Shown in pieces: positions 21,827 to 31,860 of a stretch of 39,994 bases of DNA. The stretch is from Anaeromyxobacter sp. PSR-1 (GTDB taxonomy: Bacteria; Myxococcota; Myxococcia; Myxococcales; Anaeromyxobacteraceae). Below the pieces are notes generated by a model. It made no database searches and had not been told where the DNA came from. It saw only the letters and a list, made by a program, of their open reading frames with translations. Both the position numbers and the translations under genes were made by a program. The stretch lies in NCBI RefSeq assembly GCF_000964525.1, contig NZ_BAZG01000024.1:1-39994 (forward strand), given 5' to 3'. Position 1 is the stretch's first letter. Every line of letters begins with the position of its first letter.

Positions 21827-23743
21827 TCAGGCGCCGGCAGGGTGGCGAGCAGGCGGATCGGCGATCGCCTGCAGGAACACCCGCGCGATCTCCGCCTCGC
21901 CGACGTAGCCGGTCACCCGGCCGCCCTCGAGCACCGGCAGCTGGCGCAGGCCGCTGTCCACCAGCAGCTCGCCCACGCGGGCGAGCGTGGTCTCGGGCGC
22001 CACCGCGGTCCACCGCGCCGCCACGTCGGCGAGCACCGCCCAGCCGAGGTGCGGGTCGGCGGCGGCCGCGCGGATCGCGTCCACGTCGGCGATCCCCGCC
22101 CACGCGCCGGCGGGGCCGAGCAGCGGCAGCACGCGCTGGCGGGAGGTGTGGCCCGCCGCCGCCAGCCCCTCGGCGAGCCGCGCGCCCGCCTCGGCCGGCC
22201 CGGCCTCGGCGGGCACCGCCACGTCGCGGACGGTGACGCGGGCGAGCAGGTCGCGGGCGCGCAGCTCCGGGTGCGCCGGCGACTCGCGCTGGTTGCGCGG
22301 CTGCGCGGGGTAGAGCGTCCAGCGCCGCAGCGCCACGTACGCCACGCCGATGGAGAGCATCATGGGGACGAGCAGGTCGTAGCTGCCGGCCAGCTCCGAC
22401 ACCAGCACCAGCGCCGAGAGCGGCACGTGCGCCAGCCCGCCGTACAGCGTGCCCATCCCCACCAGCACGAACGCGGCCGGCTGGAGCGTGGGATCGCCGG
22501 TGAGGAGCGCGGCCCCGTGGCCGAACGCCGCGCCCAGCAGGCCGCCGATGGTGAGCGCCGGGGCGAAGTCGCCGGCGGAGCCGCCCGAGCCGATGGTGAG
22601 CGAGGCCGCCACCACCTTCGCGGCGGCGAGGCCGAGCAGGAGGACGACCAGCGACCACCCGGGCTGCATGCCCGGGGAGCCGGCGATGGCGGCCTGCACC
22701 GCGCCGTAGCCGCCGCCGAGCAGCCCGATGCCGCGGTCCTCGGCGCCGTACAGGTGGCCGACGAGCAGGATGATCGCGGTGGCGAACCCGCCCATGAGCA
22801 GCCCGCCCACGCCCGGCCGCAGCCAGGCCGGCCCGGGCAGCCGCCGGAACACCCGCGCCACCGTGCGCAGGCTCACCGCGAACGCCACCGCGCCGAGCGA
22901 GACGAGGAGCGCGAGCAGCGCGTACAGCGGGAGGTGGCGCGGCACGAACGGGAACGCCGGGAGGCGGCCGAACAGCGTGGCCTCGCCGTAGATGGACGCG
23001 ACCAGCGAGTACGCGACCACGCTCGCCAGGATGGCGGGCACCAGGGCGTCGGACTCGAAGTCGTCGCGGTAGAGCATCTCGACCGCGAGCAGGGCGGCCC
23101 CGAGCGGCGTCCGGAAGACCGCCGAGATGCCGGCCGCCACCCCCGCGACCATCAGGATGCGCCGCTCGCGCGGGCTGGTGGGCAGCAGCCGGCCGGTGAG
23201 CGCGCCGAGCGCGCCGCCGATCTGCATCGTCGGCCCCTCGCGGCCGCCCGCGCCGCCGGTGGCGAGCGTCAGGACCGACGCGAGCGCCTTCACCGGCGCC
23301 ACCCGCGCGCGCATGCGCGCGCCGTGGAGGTGGTAGGCGTCGATGGTAGCGTCGCCGCCGCCGCCCCCGCACTCGGGCGCGAGCTTCGCGGTGACGAGCC
23401 CGCTCGCCAGCCCGCCGAGCGCGGGCAGCAGGACCAGCACCCAGGGGCGCAGGGGTCCGGCCGGCTCCCTCCCGAAGACGAGCTCGCCGGCGGCGCGGAG
23501 CGGCAGGTACCCGGCGAGCCCGCCGAGCAGCAGGCGCTGCCCGAGCTCGAGCGCGGCGAAGAAGCCCGCGCCCACCAGGCCCGCCACGCAGCCCAGCACC
23601 GCCGCGTGCAGCAGGGTGCGACCCAGGAGCCGGAGGTCGAGGGGGCCGCCGAGCGGCGTCATCCACGCCAGGCCGGCGCGCAGGGCGCGGGCGGTGAGCG
23701 GCCTTCGGTCCTCCCGCGCTGGGTCCGGCATGGGTCCGGGCAT
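21827..23743 (-). CDS. ClC-family chloride/proton antiporter with C-terminal CBS pair
   Basis: The ~638-residue protein has ten or more membrane helices followed by about 130 soluble residues with two CBS motifs (about 500-638). The selectivity sequences are clear: GGREGPTMQIGG near 166, whose glutamate is the gating residue of exchangers, and GSGGSAGDFAPALTIGG near 381-397. These support a chloride/proton antiporter of the inner membrane; some bacterial relatives carry fluoride or nitrate, not judged here. The CBS pair usually binds adenosine nucleotides. The start is uncertain: ATG 23743 or ATG 23731 both fit, with no good ribosome site, and the frame is open to 23782. It is upstream of, and codirectional with, the GH15 gene. 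Confidence 0.9.
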   Translation of the reverse strand: MPGPMPDPAREDRRPLTARALRAGLAWMTPLGGPLDLRLLGRTLLHAAVLGCVAGLVGAGFFAALELGQRLLLGGLAGYLPLRAAGELVFGREPAGPLRPWVLVLLPALGGLASGLVTAKLAPECGGGGGDATIDAYHLHGARMRARVAPVKALASVLTLATGGAGGREGPTMQIGGALGALTGRLLPTSPRERRILMVAGVAAGISAVFRTPLGAALLAVEMLYRDDFESDALVPAILASVVAYSLVASIYGEATLFGRLPAFPFVPRHLPLYALLALLVSLGAVAFAVSLRTVARVFRRLPGPAWLRPGVGGLLMGGFATAIILLVGHLYGAEDRGIGLLGGGYGAVQAAIAGSPGMQPGWSLVVLLLGLAAAKVVAASLTIGSGGSAGDFAPALTIGGLLGAAFGHGAALLTGDPTLQPAAFVLVGMGTLYGGLAHVPLSALVLVSELAGSYDLLVPMMLSIGVAYVALRRWTLYPAQPRNQRESPAHPELRARDLLARVTVRDVAVPAEAGPAEAGARLAEGLAAAGHTSRQRVLPLLGPAGAWAGIADVDAIRAAAADPHLGWAVLADVAARWTAVAPETTLARVGELLVDSGLRQLPVLEGGRVTGYVGEAEIARVFLQAIADPPARHPAGA

Positions 23744-23804
23744 TCTATTCGCGGCCGCTCGGGGGGCGAGCGCGGCGTTCAACCCCGCGAACTTTCATGT
23801 GGGT

Positions 23805-23840
23805 GCACCATATGGGGCGTGGCGCCCGGCTGGATGGTGC
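23805..23840 (+). promoter_or_regulatory. Inverted repeat GCACCAT-N22-ATGGTGC upstream of the LuxR-type gene
   Basis: GCACCAT at 23805-23811 is exactly complementary to ATGGTGC at 23834-23840, and an 8-bp palindrome GGTGCACC sits at 23802-23809. Both lie in the 207-nt divergent gap between the ClC gene and the small LuxR-type gene, whose start is 110 nt further on. It could be an operator, perhaps for that regulator itself. Confidence 0.35.
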
Positions 23841-23950
23841 CTAACGTGGCGTTCACCAGGGCGGCCGCCCGGGGTGGGGTCCAGGGGTGGATCGGGGACC
23901 CGGGCGGCGCCGAGACGGCCGGACACGTTCCGGGGAAGGAAGCAGAGCCC

Positions 23951-24298
23951 ATGCCTCACATCGACGTCGAGATCCTCACGCCGTTCACCGCCAAGTACCT
24001 GGAGGGCCGCAGCCTGACGCCCGCCGAGCGCGCGGAGGTGCTCCGGCTGGCCCAGGGTTTCGCGTGCAAGGACTCCGCGGCCGCCGCCAACGTCTCCCCC
24101 GAGACCATCCGGGCCCGCCGCAAGCGCATCTACCGCAAGCTGGACGTCCCCGGCTCCGGCGAGCTGATCTCCGAGCTGCTGGCGCTCTCGCTCCGCATGC
24201 TCGCCGCCGGCGAGCGGATCGAGCCGCGCCCGGTCGCCCCCGCGCAGCCGCAGGACCCGGCCGCCGCGAGCGCGCCGACGCTCATCGCGGCCCGCTGA
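23951..24298 (+). CDS. Stand-alone LuxR/GerE-type helix-turn-helix protein
   Basis: The 115-residue protein is essentially one LuxR-type DNA-binding domain. Residues about 20-85 read SLTPAERAEVLRLAQGFACK, then AANVSPETIRARRKRIYRKL, which contains the recognition helix. There is no receiver, PAS or ligand-binding domain; the first 20 residues are short and the last 30 are a Pro/Ala-rich tail. It likely binds DNA as a constitutive or partner-controlled regulator. The ATG at 23951 follows GGAAGGAA. The next gene is a universal stress protein 191 nt downstream in the same direction, a natural candidate target. Function beyond DNA binding is not shown. Confidence 0.8.
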   Translation: MPHIDVEILTPFTAKYLEGRSLTPAERAEVLRLAQGFACKDSAAAANVSPETIRARRKRIYRKLDVPGSGELISELLALSLRMLAAGERIEPRPVAPAQPQDPAAASAPTLIAAR

Positions 24299-24418
24299 GC
24301 CGGCGCGGGCGAGCGGACCGGCGCGCCGGCGCACGCGCGTGCGCGCGCTGCGCGGCGGCGCCCTCGCCCCGCCTCCGGGTCCCCCCCACAGACGTGCGCT
24401 CCGCCCGGTGGGCGGGCG

Positions 24419-24424
24419 TACGAT
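24419..24424 (+). promoter_or_regulatory. Candidate -10 hexamer TACGAT upstream of the first universal stress gene
   Basis: TACGAT sits in the context GGGCGTACGATCGG, 65 nt before the start at 24490. The context GGGCGTACG recurs before the universal stress gene at 28161, hinting at shared control. No -35 box is clear. Confidence 0.35.
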
Positions 24425-24489
24425 CGGACTGGTCCAGCCGGCGCCCGCCGCGGACCGGGGCCGAGCGCCGGGGGATCCGGAGGTGCGCC

Positions 24490-24978
24490 ATGGCCGGCTG
24501 GAAGAAGATCTGCTGCGCGGTCGATTTCTCGGAGCCGTCGCGCCGCGCGATGCACGAGGCGGCGGAGCTCGCCCGCCTCATGGGTGCGGAGCTGACGCTG
24601 CTGCACGTCTACGTCTCGCCGCCGGCGATGGCGACGGACATGCTGGTCGCCGCCCGCGACCTCGGGCCGATCATCGCCGAGGAGGTCGAGGGGACCGTCA
24701 CGGCCTGGCGCGGCGAGGCGGAGCGGCTCCTCGGCGCGCCGGTGTCCACGCACGTCGCCCCGGGCCAGCCGGAGGACGAGATCCCCCGCTTCGCCGCGGA
24801 GCACGGGACGGATCTCCTGGTGATCGCCACCCACGGCCGGAGCGGCCTCCGCCGGCTGGTGCTGGGCTCGGTGGCGGAGGCGGTGGCCCGCCGGGCGCCG
24901 TGCCCGGTGCTGGTGGTGCGGAGCGGCGCCGAGGCGGCGCACGAGGACGTCGCGGCCGAGGCCGCGCAGTACCACTGA
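24490..24978 (+). CDS. Universal stress protein (UspA family) 1
   Basis: The 162-residue protein is one Usp domain. It begins KKICCAVDFSEPSRRAM, the first strand with the Asp of the ATP-binding fold, and has LLHVYVSPPAMATDM after strand 2. Near residue 116 is THGRSGLRRLVLGSVAEAV, the G-2x-G-9x-G(S/T) nucleotide-binding type, so it probably binds ATP. It closely resembles the Usp at 28161, including ADMLV and the helix around AWRGEAERLL, so the two are recent paralogues by eye. GGAGG precedes the ATG. The second Usp gene follows 75 nt downstream. Such proteins accumulate under oxygen, energy or starvation stress. Confidence 0.92.
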   Translation: MAGWKKICCAVDFSEPSRRAMHEAAELARLMGAELTLLHVYVSPPAMATDMLVAARDLGPIIAEEVEGTVTAWRGEAERLLGAPVSTHVAPGQPEDEIPRFAAEHGTDLLVIATHGRSGLRRLVLGSVAEAVARRAPCPVLVVRSGAEAAHEDVAAEAAQYH

Positions 24979-25053
24979 CCCCGGCCTGCCCCGCCGCGCC
25001 GGCGCGGGCGGGCGGCCGGGAAGGGCGCGCACCGGCGCGCCCGGGGAGGCGCC

Positions 25054-25524
25054 ATGCGGTCCTGGCACCGGATCCTCTGCGCGGTCGATCTCAGCGAGGC
25101 GTCGCGCGCCACGGTCACGACGGCCGCGGACCTGGCCCATCGCACCGGCGCCGAGCTGGCGCTGGTGCACGTCCACGAGCCGCTCGCGAGGGCGGAGGCG
25201 CGCGCGGCGGCCCGCGATCCCGCGCGGCTGGAGGCGCAGGCGCAGCGGCTCGGCGCGGAGCTGCAGCGCTGGCGCGGCGTCGCGCAGGGCATGGTGGGCA
25301 GGCCGGTGCGGGCGCTGCTCGCGAGCGGCGGCGCGGCGGGCGAGATCCTGCGGGAGCTGGGCGAGGGCGGGTACGATCTGGTGGTGATCGGCGCGCACCC
25401 GCACCGGCGCCTCGGGCGCACCGTGGGCGGCGCGGTGGCGGCGCGCGTGGTGCGCGAGGCGCCGTGCCAGGTGCTGGTCGCGCACCAGCCCGCGCACGCC
25501 GTCGAGGCGGCCGCCGCCCTCTGA
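25054..25524 (+). CDS. Universal stress protein (UspA family) 2
   Basis: The 156-residue Usp-domain protein starts WHRILCAVDLSEASRATVTT and ends with APCQVLVAHQP. Compared with the other two Usp proteins, the glycine-rich loop is altered: IGAHPHRRLGRTVGGAVAAR replaces the THGRSG form and lacks the G-2x-G spacing, so ATP binding is doubtful. The segment after strand 2 is charged and lacks the ATDMLV stretch. GGGGAGG precedes the ATG at 25054. It probably shares a transcript with Usp 1, with a short GC-rich gap between, and faces the LonB-like gene 29 nt away. Confidence 0.88.
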   Translation: MRSWHRILCAVDLSEASRATVTTAADLAHRTGAELALVHVHEPLARAEARAAARDPARLEAQAQRLGAELQRWRGVAQGMVGRPVRALLASGGAAGEILRELGEGGYDLVVIGAHPHRRLGRTVGGAVAARVVREAPCQVLVAHQPAHAVEAAAAL

Positions 25525-25553
25525 GGCGGCCGGCGGCCCCGGGAGCGCGGAGG

Positions 25554-27974
25554 TCAGGGGCGCGGCTCCTCCCCGCGGGAGGACGCCGCGAACGCCCGCG
25601 CCCTCGCGGCCAGCGCGTCCAGGCTGGCGGCCACGCGCGCGTCGAGCGTGCCCTCCGGGAACCGGCCCTCCGCGTCGGGCGCGCCGGGCGGCAGCCCTGT
25701 CAGCAGCTCCATGCCTTCCTCCACCGTCTCGACCGGGAAGATCCGGAACCGCTCCTCGGCCACCGCGGCGAGCACCTCGTCGCGGAGCACGAGGTGCGGC
25801 ACGTTCGCGGCCGGCACCAGCACGCCCTGCTCGCCGGTGAGCCCGCGCGCCCGGCAGACCTCGAAGAAGCCCTCCACCTTCTCGGTGACGCCGCCCACCG
25901 CCTGCACGCGCCCGAGCTGGTCCACCGAGCCGGTCACCGCGAGCGACTGGCGGAGGGGTGTCTCGGCGATCGCCGACAAGAGCGCGTACAGCTCGGCCGA
26001 CGAGGCGCTGTCGCCCTCCACGCCGCCGTAGGACTGCTCCATCACCAGCGTGGCCGCGAGCGTGAGCGGTCGGCCGCGGCAGTACCGGCCGCCGAGGTAG
26101 CCGGCCAGGATCAGCACGCCCTTCGAGTGCAGCGGCCCGCCCAGCTCGACCTCGCGCTCGATGTCCACCACCTCGCCGCGCCCGAGCCGGACCCGGGCGC
26201 TGATGCGGGTGGGGCGCCCGAACGCCACGCCGCCGGAGGACGCCACCGAGAGCCCGTTCACCTGGCCGACGCGCGCGCCCGCGGTCTCGACCCGCAGCGT
26301 CCCCCGCAGCACCTCCTCCAGCAGCCGCTCGCGGATCCGCCCGGAGCGCCGCTCGTGGGCGCGGGCGGCGCGCTCCACGTCCGCCGGCGCCACCGCCGGC
26401 CGCCCGTCGGCCGCGGCGCGGTGGTCCGCCTCGCGCAGCAGGTCCTCCAGCGAGGACACGTCGGCGCTGATGCGGGTCGCGTCGCCGGCGCGGCGGCAGG
26501 ACTCCCGCAGCACGCGCTCCACCGCGGGGCGGTCCAGCGGCCGCAGCCCGCCCCGGCGCGCGATGGTCGCCACCAGCCGGGCGAAGCCGAGGTCGGCGTC
26601 GGCCGACCGCGCGATCTCGTCCTCGAAGTCCGCCTGGATCCGGAACAGCTGCGAGAACTCCGGGTCGTACAGGCAGAGCAGGTGGTGCAGGAGCCGGTCG
26701 CCGATGAGCACCACCTTCACCTCCAGCGGGATGGGCTGGGGCTCGAGGGTGGAGGTGCCGCCCAGGCCGAGGAGCCGCTCGGGCGGCTCGATGCGGATCT
26801 CGCGGGAGCGGAGCGCCCGCTTCAGCTCGTCCCAGGCGAACGGCTGCGCCAGCAGCCGCCGCGCGTCGAGGATCAGCCAGCCGCCGTTGGCCCGGTGGAG
26901 CGCCCCGGACCGGATCAGGGTGAAGTCGGTGACCAGGGTGCCGAAGTGCGCGTGGTGCTCGACGCGGCCGGCCAGGTTCGCGACGTTGGGCAGGTCCTCG
27001 AACACCACCGGCGCGCCGGCCTGGCCGGAGCGATCCACCATCACGTTCACGCCGTACCGGCGCAGCGCCGGGGTCTCGGAGAGGAGCTTGCGCACCTGCG
27101 AGGGCACGTCGCCGTCGCCCTCGGCGCCGGACAGGAACTCCTGCACGTTGTCGACCACGTCGCGCTCGACCGCGGCGAGGTGGTCGAGCACCTCCGGGAG
27201 GTCGGCCCACCGGCGGCGCACGTCCTCCAGCAGCCCGCCGGCCGCGGCCAGCGCCGCCTCGCGGTTGGCGGCCTTCACCCGCTCGCGGTGGCGCCGCTCC
27301 AGCGCGGGCATCCCGCGCAGCACCGCCTGCAGCTCGTCCTGCAGCCGCTCGATGTCGCGCTTGAAGCGCTCCTGCACGTCGTCCGGGAGCTGGCGGAACG
27401 CGTCCGGCTCCACCACCGCGCCGTCGTGCACCGGCGCGAAGCCGTAGCCCACCGGCGTCCGGGCCAGGGCCACGCTGCACGCCTCGGCGTGGCGGCGCAC
27501 CTCCTCGATGGCGCGCTCGCGCGCCTCCTCCAGCTCCTTCTCCAGCGCTTGGAGGCGCGCCCGGTGGTGCGGGCTCTCGAACGCCGCGGGGAGGGCGAGC
27601 CGGAGCTCGTCGATGAGCCGGTCCAGGTCGGCGCGCAGCGCGACCGCGCGCCCGGGCGGCAGCTCCACCGCCCTCGGCCGGCGGGGATCCCCGAAGCCGT
27701 TCAGGTAGCACCAGTCCGACGGGGTGGGCGCGTCCAGCGCGGCCCGCTCCAGGCGGCGGCGCACCAGCGCGCGCTTCCCCGCGCCCGGGGGGCCGGTGAC
27801 GAACACGTTCCCGCCCTCGCCGTGGATCGCCACCGCGAGCGCCAGCGCCTCCACCGCGCGCGCCTGCCCCAGCGGCTCGTCGAGATCCTCGAGGTCCTCG
27901 GTCGTCTGGAACGCGACCTCAGGGGCGAGCCCCCGGTCCCGCAGCGCCCCGGCCGACAGCGGCGCGATCGCCAT
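25554..27974 (-). CDS. LonB-like ATP-dependent protease (AAA plus S16 peptidase)
   Basis: The 806-residue protein has an N-terminal AAA module with Walker A TGPPGAGKRALV near residue 60. A long charged coiled-coil-rich insertion (about 150-330) follows, then the second part of the AAA domain with SADVSSLEDLLREADH. The C-terminal Lon protease domain (about 590-780) has catalytic Ser in EGDSASSAELYALL near 656 and Lys in GGVTEKVEGFFEVC near 699. This is the Lon-related, LonB/YcbZ-like class, not classical LonA, as it lacks the LonA N domain. It likely degrades damaged or regulatory proteins. ATG 27974 follows GGGGGG; the frame is open to 28847 but the upstream part antisenses the Usp 3 gene. 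It lies divergent from Usp 3 and within the stress cluster. Confidence 0.9.
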   Translation of the reverse strand: MAIAPLSAGALRDRGLAPEVAFQTTEDLEDLDEPLGQARAVEALALAVAIHGEGGNVFVTGPPGAGKRALVRRRLERAALDAPTPSDWCYLNGFGDPRRPRAVELPPGRAVALRADLDRLIDELRLALPAAFESPHHRARLQALEKELEEARERAIEEVRRHAEACSVALARTPVGYGFAPVHDGAVVEPDAFRQLPDDVQERFKRDIERLQDELQAVLRGMPALERRHRERVKAANREAALAAAGGLLEDVRRRWADLPEVLDHLAAVERDVVDNVQEFLSGAEGDGDVPSQVRKLLSETPALRRYGVNVMVDRSGQAGAPVVFEDLPNVANLAGRVEHHAHFGTLVTDFTLIRSGALHRANGGWLILDARRLLAQPFAWDELKRALRSREIRIEPPERLLGLGGTSTLEPQPIPLEVKVVLIGDRLLHHLLCLYDPEFSQLFRIQADFEDEIARSADADLGFARLVATIARRGGLRPLDRPAVERVLRESCRRAGDATRISADVSSLEDLLREADHRAAADGRPAVAPADVERAARAHERRSGRIRERLLEEVLRGTLRVETAGARVGQVNGLSVASSGGVAFGRPTRISARVRLGRGEVVDIEREVELGGPLHSKGVLILAGYLGGRYCRGRPLTLAATLVMEQSYGGVEGDSASSAELYALLSAIAETPLRQSLAVTGSVDQLGRVQAVGGVTEKVEGFFEVCRARGLTGEQGVLVPAANVPHLVLRDEVLAAVAEERFRIFPVETVEEGMELLTGLPPGAPDAEGRFPEGTLDARVAASLDALAARARAFAASSRGEEPRP

Positions 27975-27999
27975 GCGACACCCCCCGTTCCGTCCTGCC

Positions 28000-28005
28000 A
28001 GTGTA
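28000..28005 (-). promoter_or_regulatory. Candidate -10 hexamer TACACT for the LonB-like gene
   Basis: On the minus strand TACACT lies 25 nt before the ATG at 27974, in the context GGGCGCGTACACTGG. It matches TAnnnT and resembles the boxes before the stress and metabolic genes. The -35 region is not recognisable. Confidence 0.35.
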
Positions 28006-28133
28006 CGCGCCCGCCGGAGCGGCGGCGTGCGGGTGCGGCCGGGTGCCTCGCCCGCGACGGGGGGCGGCGACCCGCGGCCGCAGGCCGCGCCGGAGTCCCC
28101 CGGGTGGCAGCGGGCGCGCCCGCGCGAAGGGCG

Positions 28134-28139
28134 TACGCT
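28134..28139 (+). promoter_or_regulatory. Candidate -10 hexamer TACGCT for the third universal stress gene
   Basis: TACGCT in GGGCGTACGCTCG is 21 nt before the start at 28161, with GGGAGG between them as ribosome site. The 186-nt divergent gap between the LonB-like gene and this one therefore has a candidate box for each direction. Confidence 0.35.
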
Positions 28140-28160
28140 CGACGGCGGGAGGTGGGAAGG

Positions 28161-28655
28161 ATGGCGGAACGGATGAAGATCTGCTGCGCGGTCGACTTCT
28201 CGGAGGCCTCCCGCTTCGCGATGGTGGAGGCGACGGACCTGGCGCGGCGCTTCGAGGCGGAGCTGGAGCTGGTGCACGTGCACGAGCTGCCGGTGGCCGC
28301 CGCGGCCGACATGCTGGTGCCGCCGCGGGCGCTGTTCGAGCTGGTGGCGGTGGACCTCGAGCGCGACATCGCGGCGTGGCGGGGCGACGCGGAGCGCAGG
28401 CTGGGCCGGCCGGTGCACACCAAGGTGCTCGCCGGCACCCCGGCGGTGGAGATCCTGCGGCACGCGCGGGACGAGTGCGTGGACCTGCTGGTGGTGGGCA
28501 CGCACGGACGCACCGGGCTGAAGCACCTCGTCCTCGGCTCGGTGGCGGAGCGGGTGGTGCGCCAGGCGCCCTGCACGGTGGTGGTGGTGCGGACCAAGGA
28601 GACGTGCGCGACCGCGCGGACCGTGGCGGACCCGGCGTGGGCCGAGCTCCCCTAG
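28161..28655 (+). CDS. Universal stress protein (UspA family) 3
   Basis: The 164-residue protein is one Usp domain, starting MKICCAVDFSEASRFAM after MAER, with VHVHELPVAAAADMLVPPR after strand 2. THGRTGLKHLVLGSVAERVV near residue 116 is an intact ATP-binding loop. It is the closest paralogue of Usp 1 in the window. Strong GGGAGG precedes the ATG. It ends 22 nt before the CBS-pair gene, with GAGGAGG in between, so the two are likely co-transcribed and co-regulated. Confidence 0.92.
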   Translation: MAERMKICCAVDFSEASRFAMVEATDLARRFEAELELVHVHELPVAAAADMLVPPRALFELVAVDLERDIAAWRGDAERRLGRPVHTKVLAGTPAVEILRHARDECVDLLVVGTHGRTGLKHLVLGSVAERVVRQAPCTVVVVRTKETCATARTVADPAWAELP

Positions 28656-28677
28656 GCGAGCGCGCGAGGAGGCCGAC

Positions 28678-29139
28678 ATGAGGGTGAAGGACGCGATGAC
28701 CATCCGCGCCGAGACCATCGGCCCGGACGCGACGCTGCAGGAGGCGGCGCGCATGATGCGCTCGCTGGGCATCGGGATCCTGCCGGTCTCGGAGCACGAC
28801 CGGGTCCTCGGCGTGATCACCGACCGCGACGTGGTGATGCGGAGCACGGCGGAGGGCGGCGACCCGCGCGTCGTGAAAGTGCGCGACGCGATGACGCCGC
28901 AGGTGATCCACTGCTACGCGGACGCGGAGCTGGACGACGCCGCCCACGAGATGGAGCAGCACGCGGTGCGCCGCCTGGTGGTGCTCGACGCGCGGCAGCG
29001 GCTGGTCGGGCTGCTCAGCGTGGACGACCTCGCCATGGTGAGCCGGGCGCTCGCGGCCGAGGTGATCGAGCAGAGCCGCGAGCCGGGCCGGCGCCCCGTC
29101 CCGGCGGAGCCGCCGGGCGGCGGCCTCGTGCCGCACTGA
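28678..29139 (+). CDS. CBS-pair domain protein
   Basis: The 153-residue protein is two CBS motifs and a short tail. The first reads KDAMTIRAETIGPDATLQEA with LGIGILPVSEHDRVLGVITD then RDVVMRS; the second reads VRDAMTPQVIHCYADAEL with RRLVVLDARQRLVGLLSVDD. Stand-alone CBS pairs bind AMP, ATP or other adenosyl compounds and often sit near stress genes. There is no fused effector. The ATG at 28678 follows GAGGAGG. It is the second gene after Usp 3 and probably reports energy state; this is inference from the family. The next gene is convergent. Confidence 0.92.
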   Translation: MRVKDAMTIRAETIGPDATLQEAARMMRSLGIGILPVSEHDRVLGVITDRDVVMRSTAEGGDPRVVKVRDAMTPQVIHCYADAELDDAAHEMEQHAVRRLVVLDARQRLVGLLSVDDLAMVSRALAAEVIEQSREPGRRPVPAEPPGGGLVPH

Positions 29140-29182
29140 GCGTGCGCGCCCGCGGACGGGCCCGCCGGTCCGCGCCGGCGGG

Positions 29183-30503
<1,321 letters not shown>

Positions 30504-30529
<26 letters not shown>

Positions 30530-31811
30530 TCTCGGTGGCCTCCTGGTGCACCCGGGGCAGGGTGCCGGTTGCGGTGGTGCCCGCGTCGGGGGCGCTCGCG
30601 TACTCGAGCGTGCCGCCGTGCTGGACGAACGCGCGCCGGGCGAGCAGGACGCCCAGCCCGGTGCCCTGCTCGCGGGTGGTGAAGAAGGGGGTGCCGAGCC
30701 GCGCGACGACCGCCGGCGGCATGCCGCGGCCCGTGTCCCGGACCGCCACCTCGACCGCGCCGCCGCGGTCGGAGACGAGCACCTCGACCCGGTCGCCCCG
30801 GCGGCTCGCCTCCACCGCGTTCGCGATCAGGTTCAGGAGCGCCTCCTTCAGGCGGCGCGGGTCGGCGTCGATGCGCGCGTCGCCGCGCCGGTGGAGGCCG
30901 ACGCCGGCGGCGGCGGCGCGGCCCTGCAGCACCGAGAGCACCTCGTCGGCGAGCTCGCCCAGCGAGAGGTCCTCGCGCTGCAGGCACTCGAGCGGCCGCG
31001 AGAACGACAGGTAGCCGTCGAGGATCTCGCGCATGCGCTCGACCTCCGACGAGACCACCTTGAGCCGCTCGCAGGTGTCGCCGTCCGAGGCGCCGCGGGC
31101 CGAGATCTGCACCAGCGCCTTGATGGCGCCGAGCGGGTTCTTCAGCTCGTGCGAGATCTGCGAGCTCATCAGCTCGAGCTCGCGCGCGCGGGTGAGCGCC
31201 TGGCTCGCCACCTCGTCGCGGGCCCGCAGCATCCCGCGGACCGAGTCGGCGACCGTCTCGCCCAGGATCACGACGTAGTCGGCGTGCACCGCCACCGTCC
31301 CGACGAGCGCCACCAGCGCGACCAGCGCGAACGTGCCCTCCGGGACCGGGGGCCCCATCCAGCCGGGCGCGAGCAGCATGACCAGGCCGGCGGCGGCCAG
31401 GGCCCAGAGCGCTCCCGCGGTCTCCCGCCGCCAGCCGCAGCGGACCACCAGCACCGAGACGGTGGGGGGGAGGGCGACGAGCAGCGGGCTGCGCAGGCCG
31501 CCGGTCAGCGCCACGGACGCGAGCGCCATGGCGAGCGGGAGGCGGAGGTCGGCGGCGTTCACGGCGGTGCAGAACGGGCCGTTCGCGCGGACGCAGGCGC
31601 GCGCCGCGTGCAGCGCCAGCGCGAGGACGAGGAGGCCCAGGAGGGCGAGCACCCGCCAGCGCGGGTAGCCCTGGAACCAGAGCAGCACGACGAAGGCGAT
31701 CCAGGCGGCGTAGAGGGCGACCACCAGCGCGGGCCGGCTCCGGCGCCAGCGCTCGTCCGCCGCGGCCAGGTTCGAGCGTCGCAGGTGCTCGTGCTGCGCA
31801 TGGCTGCCCAT
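30504..31811 (-). CDS. Membrane sensor histidine kinase
   Basis: The ~435-residue protein has about six hydrophobic helices in its first ~190 residues, with no large periplasmic loop, so it probably senses within the membrane. A dimerisation helix carries the phosphoacceptor H221 in SHELKNPLGAIKALVQ. The catalytic domain shows N-box NLIANAVEAS, G1 DTGRGMP and G2 GTGLGVLLARRAFVQHGG. It is the cognate kinase of the overlapping NtrC-type regulator. The start is uncertain: ATG 31811 has AAGGA 7 nt upstream; ATG 31859 and 31853 are possible but would put the start at the expected transcription start of the GATAAT box at 31866. HisKA/HATPase class is sure. Confidence 0.9.
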
Positions 31812-31860
31812 GCCCCGATCCTTCGCAAGATCCGGGCCCTGGGCGATCGGCATCTCCATG

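Noticed and set aside
21684-23666. Upstream extension of the GH15 frame by over 600 codons
   Set aside because: The extension is an out-of-frame reading of the ClC antiporter gene on the same strand. The GH15 family N-terminus starts at 21683 after GGAGGTG.
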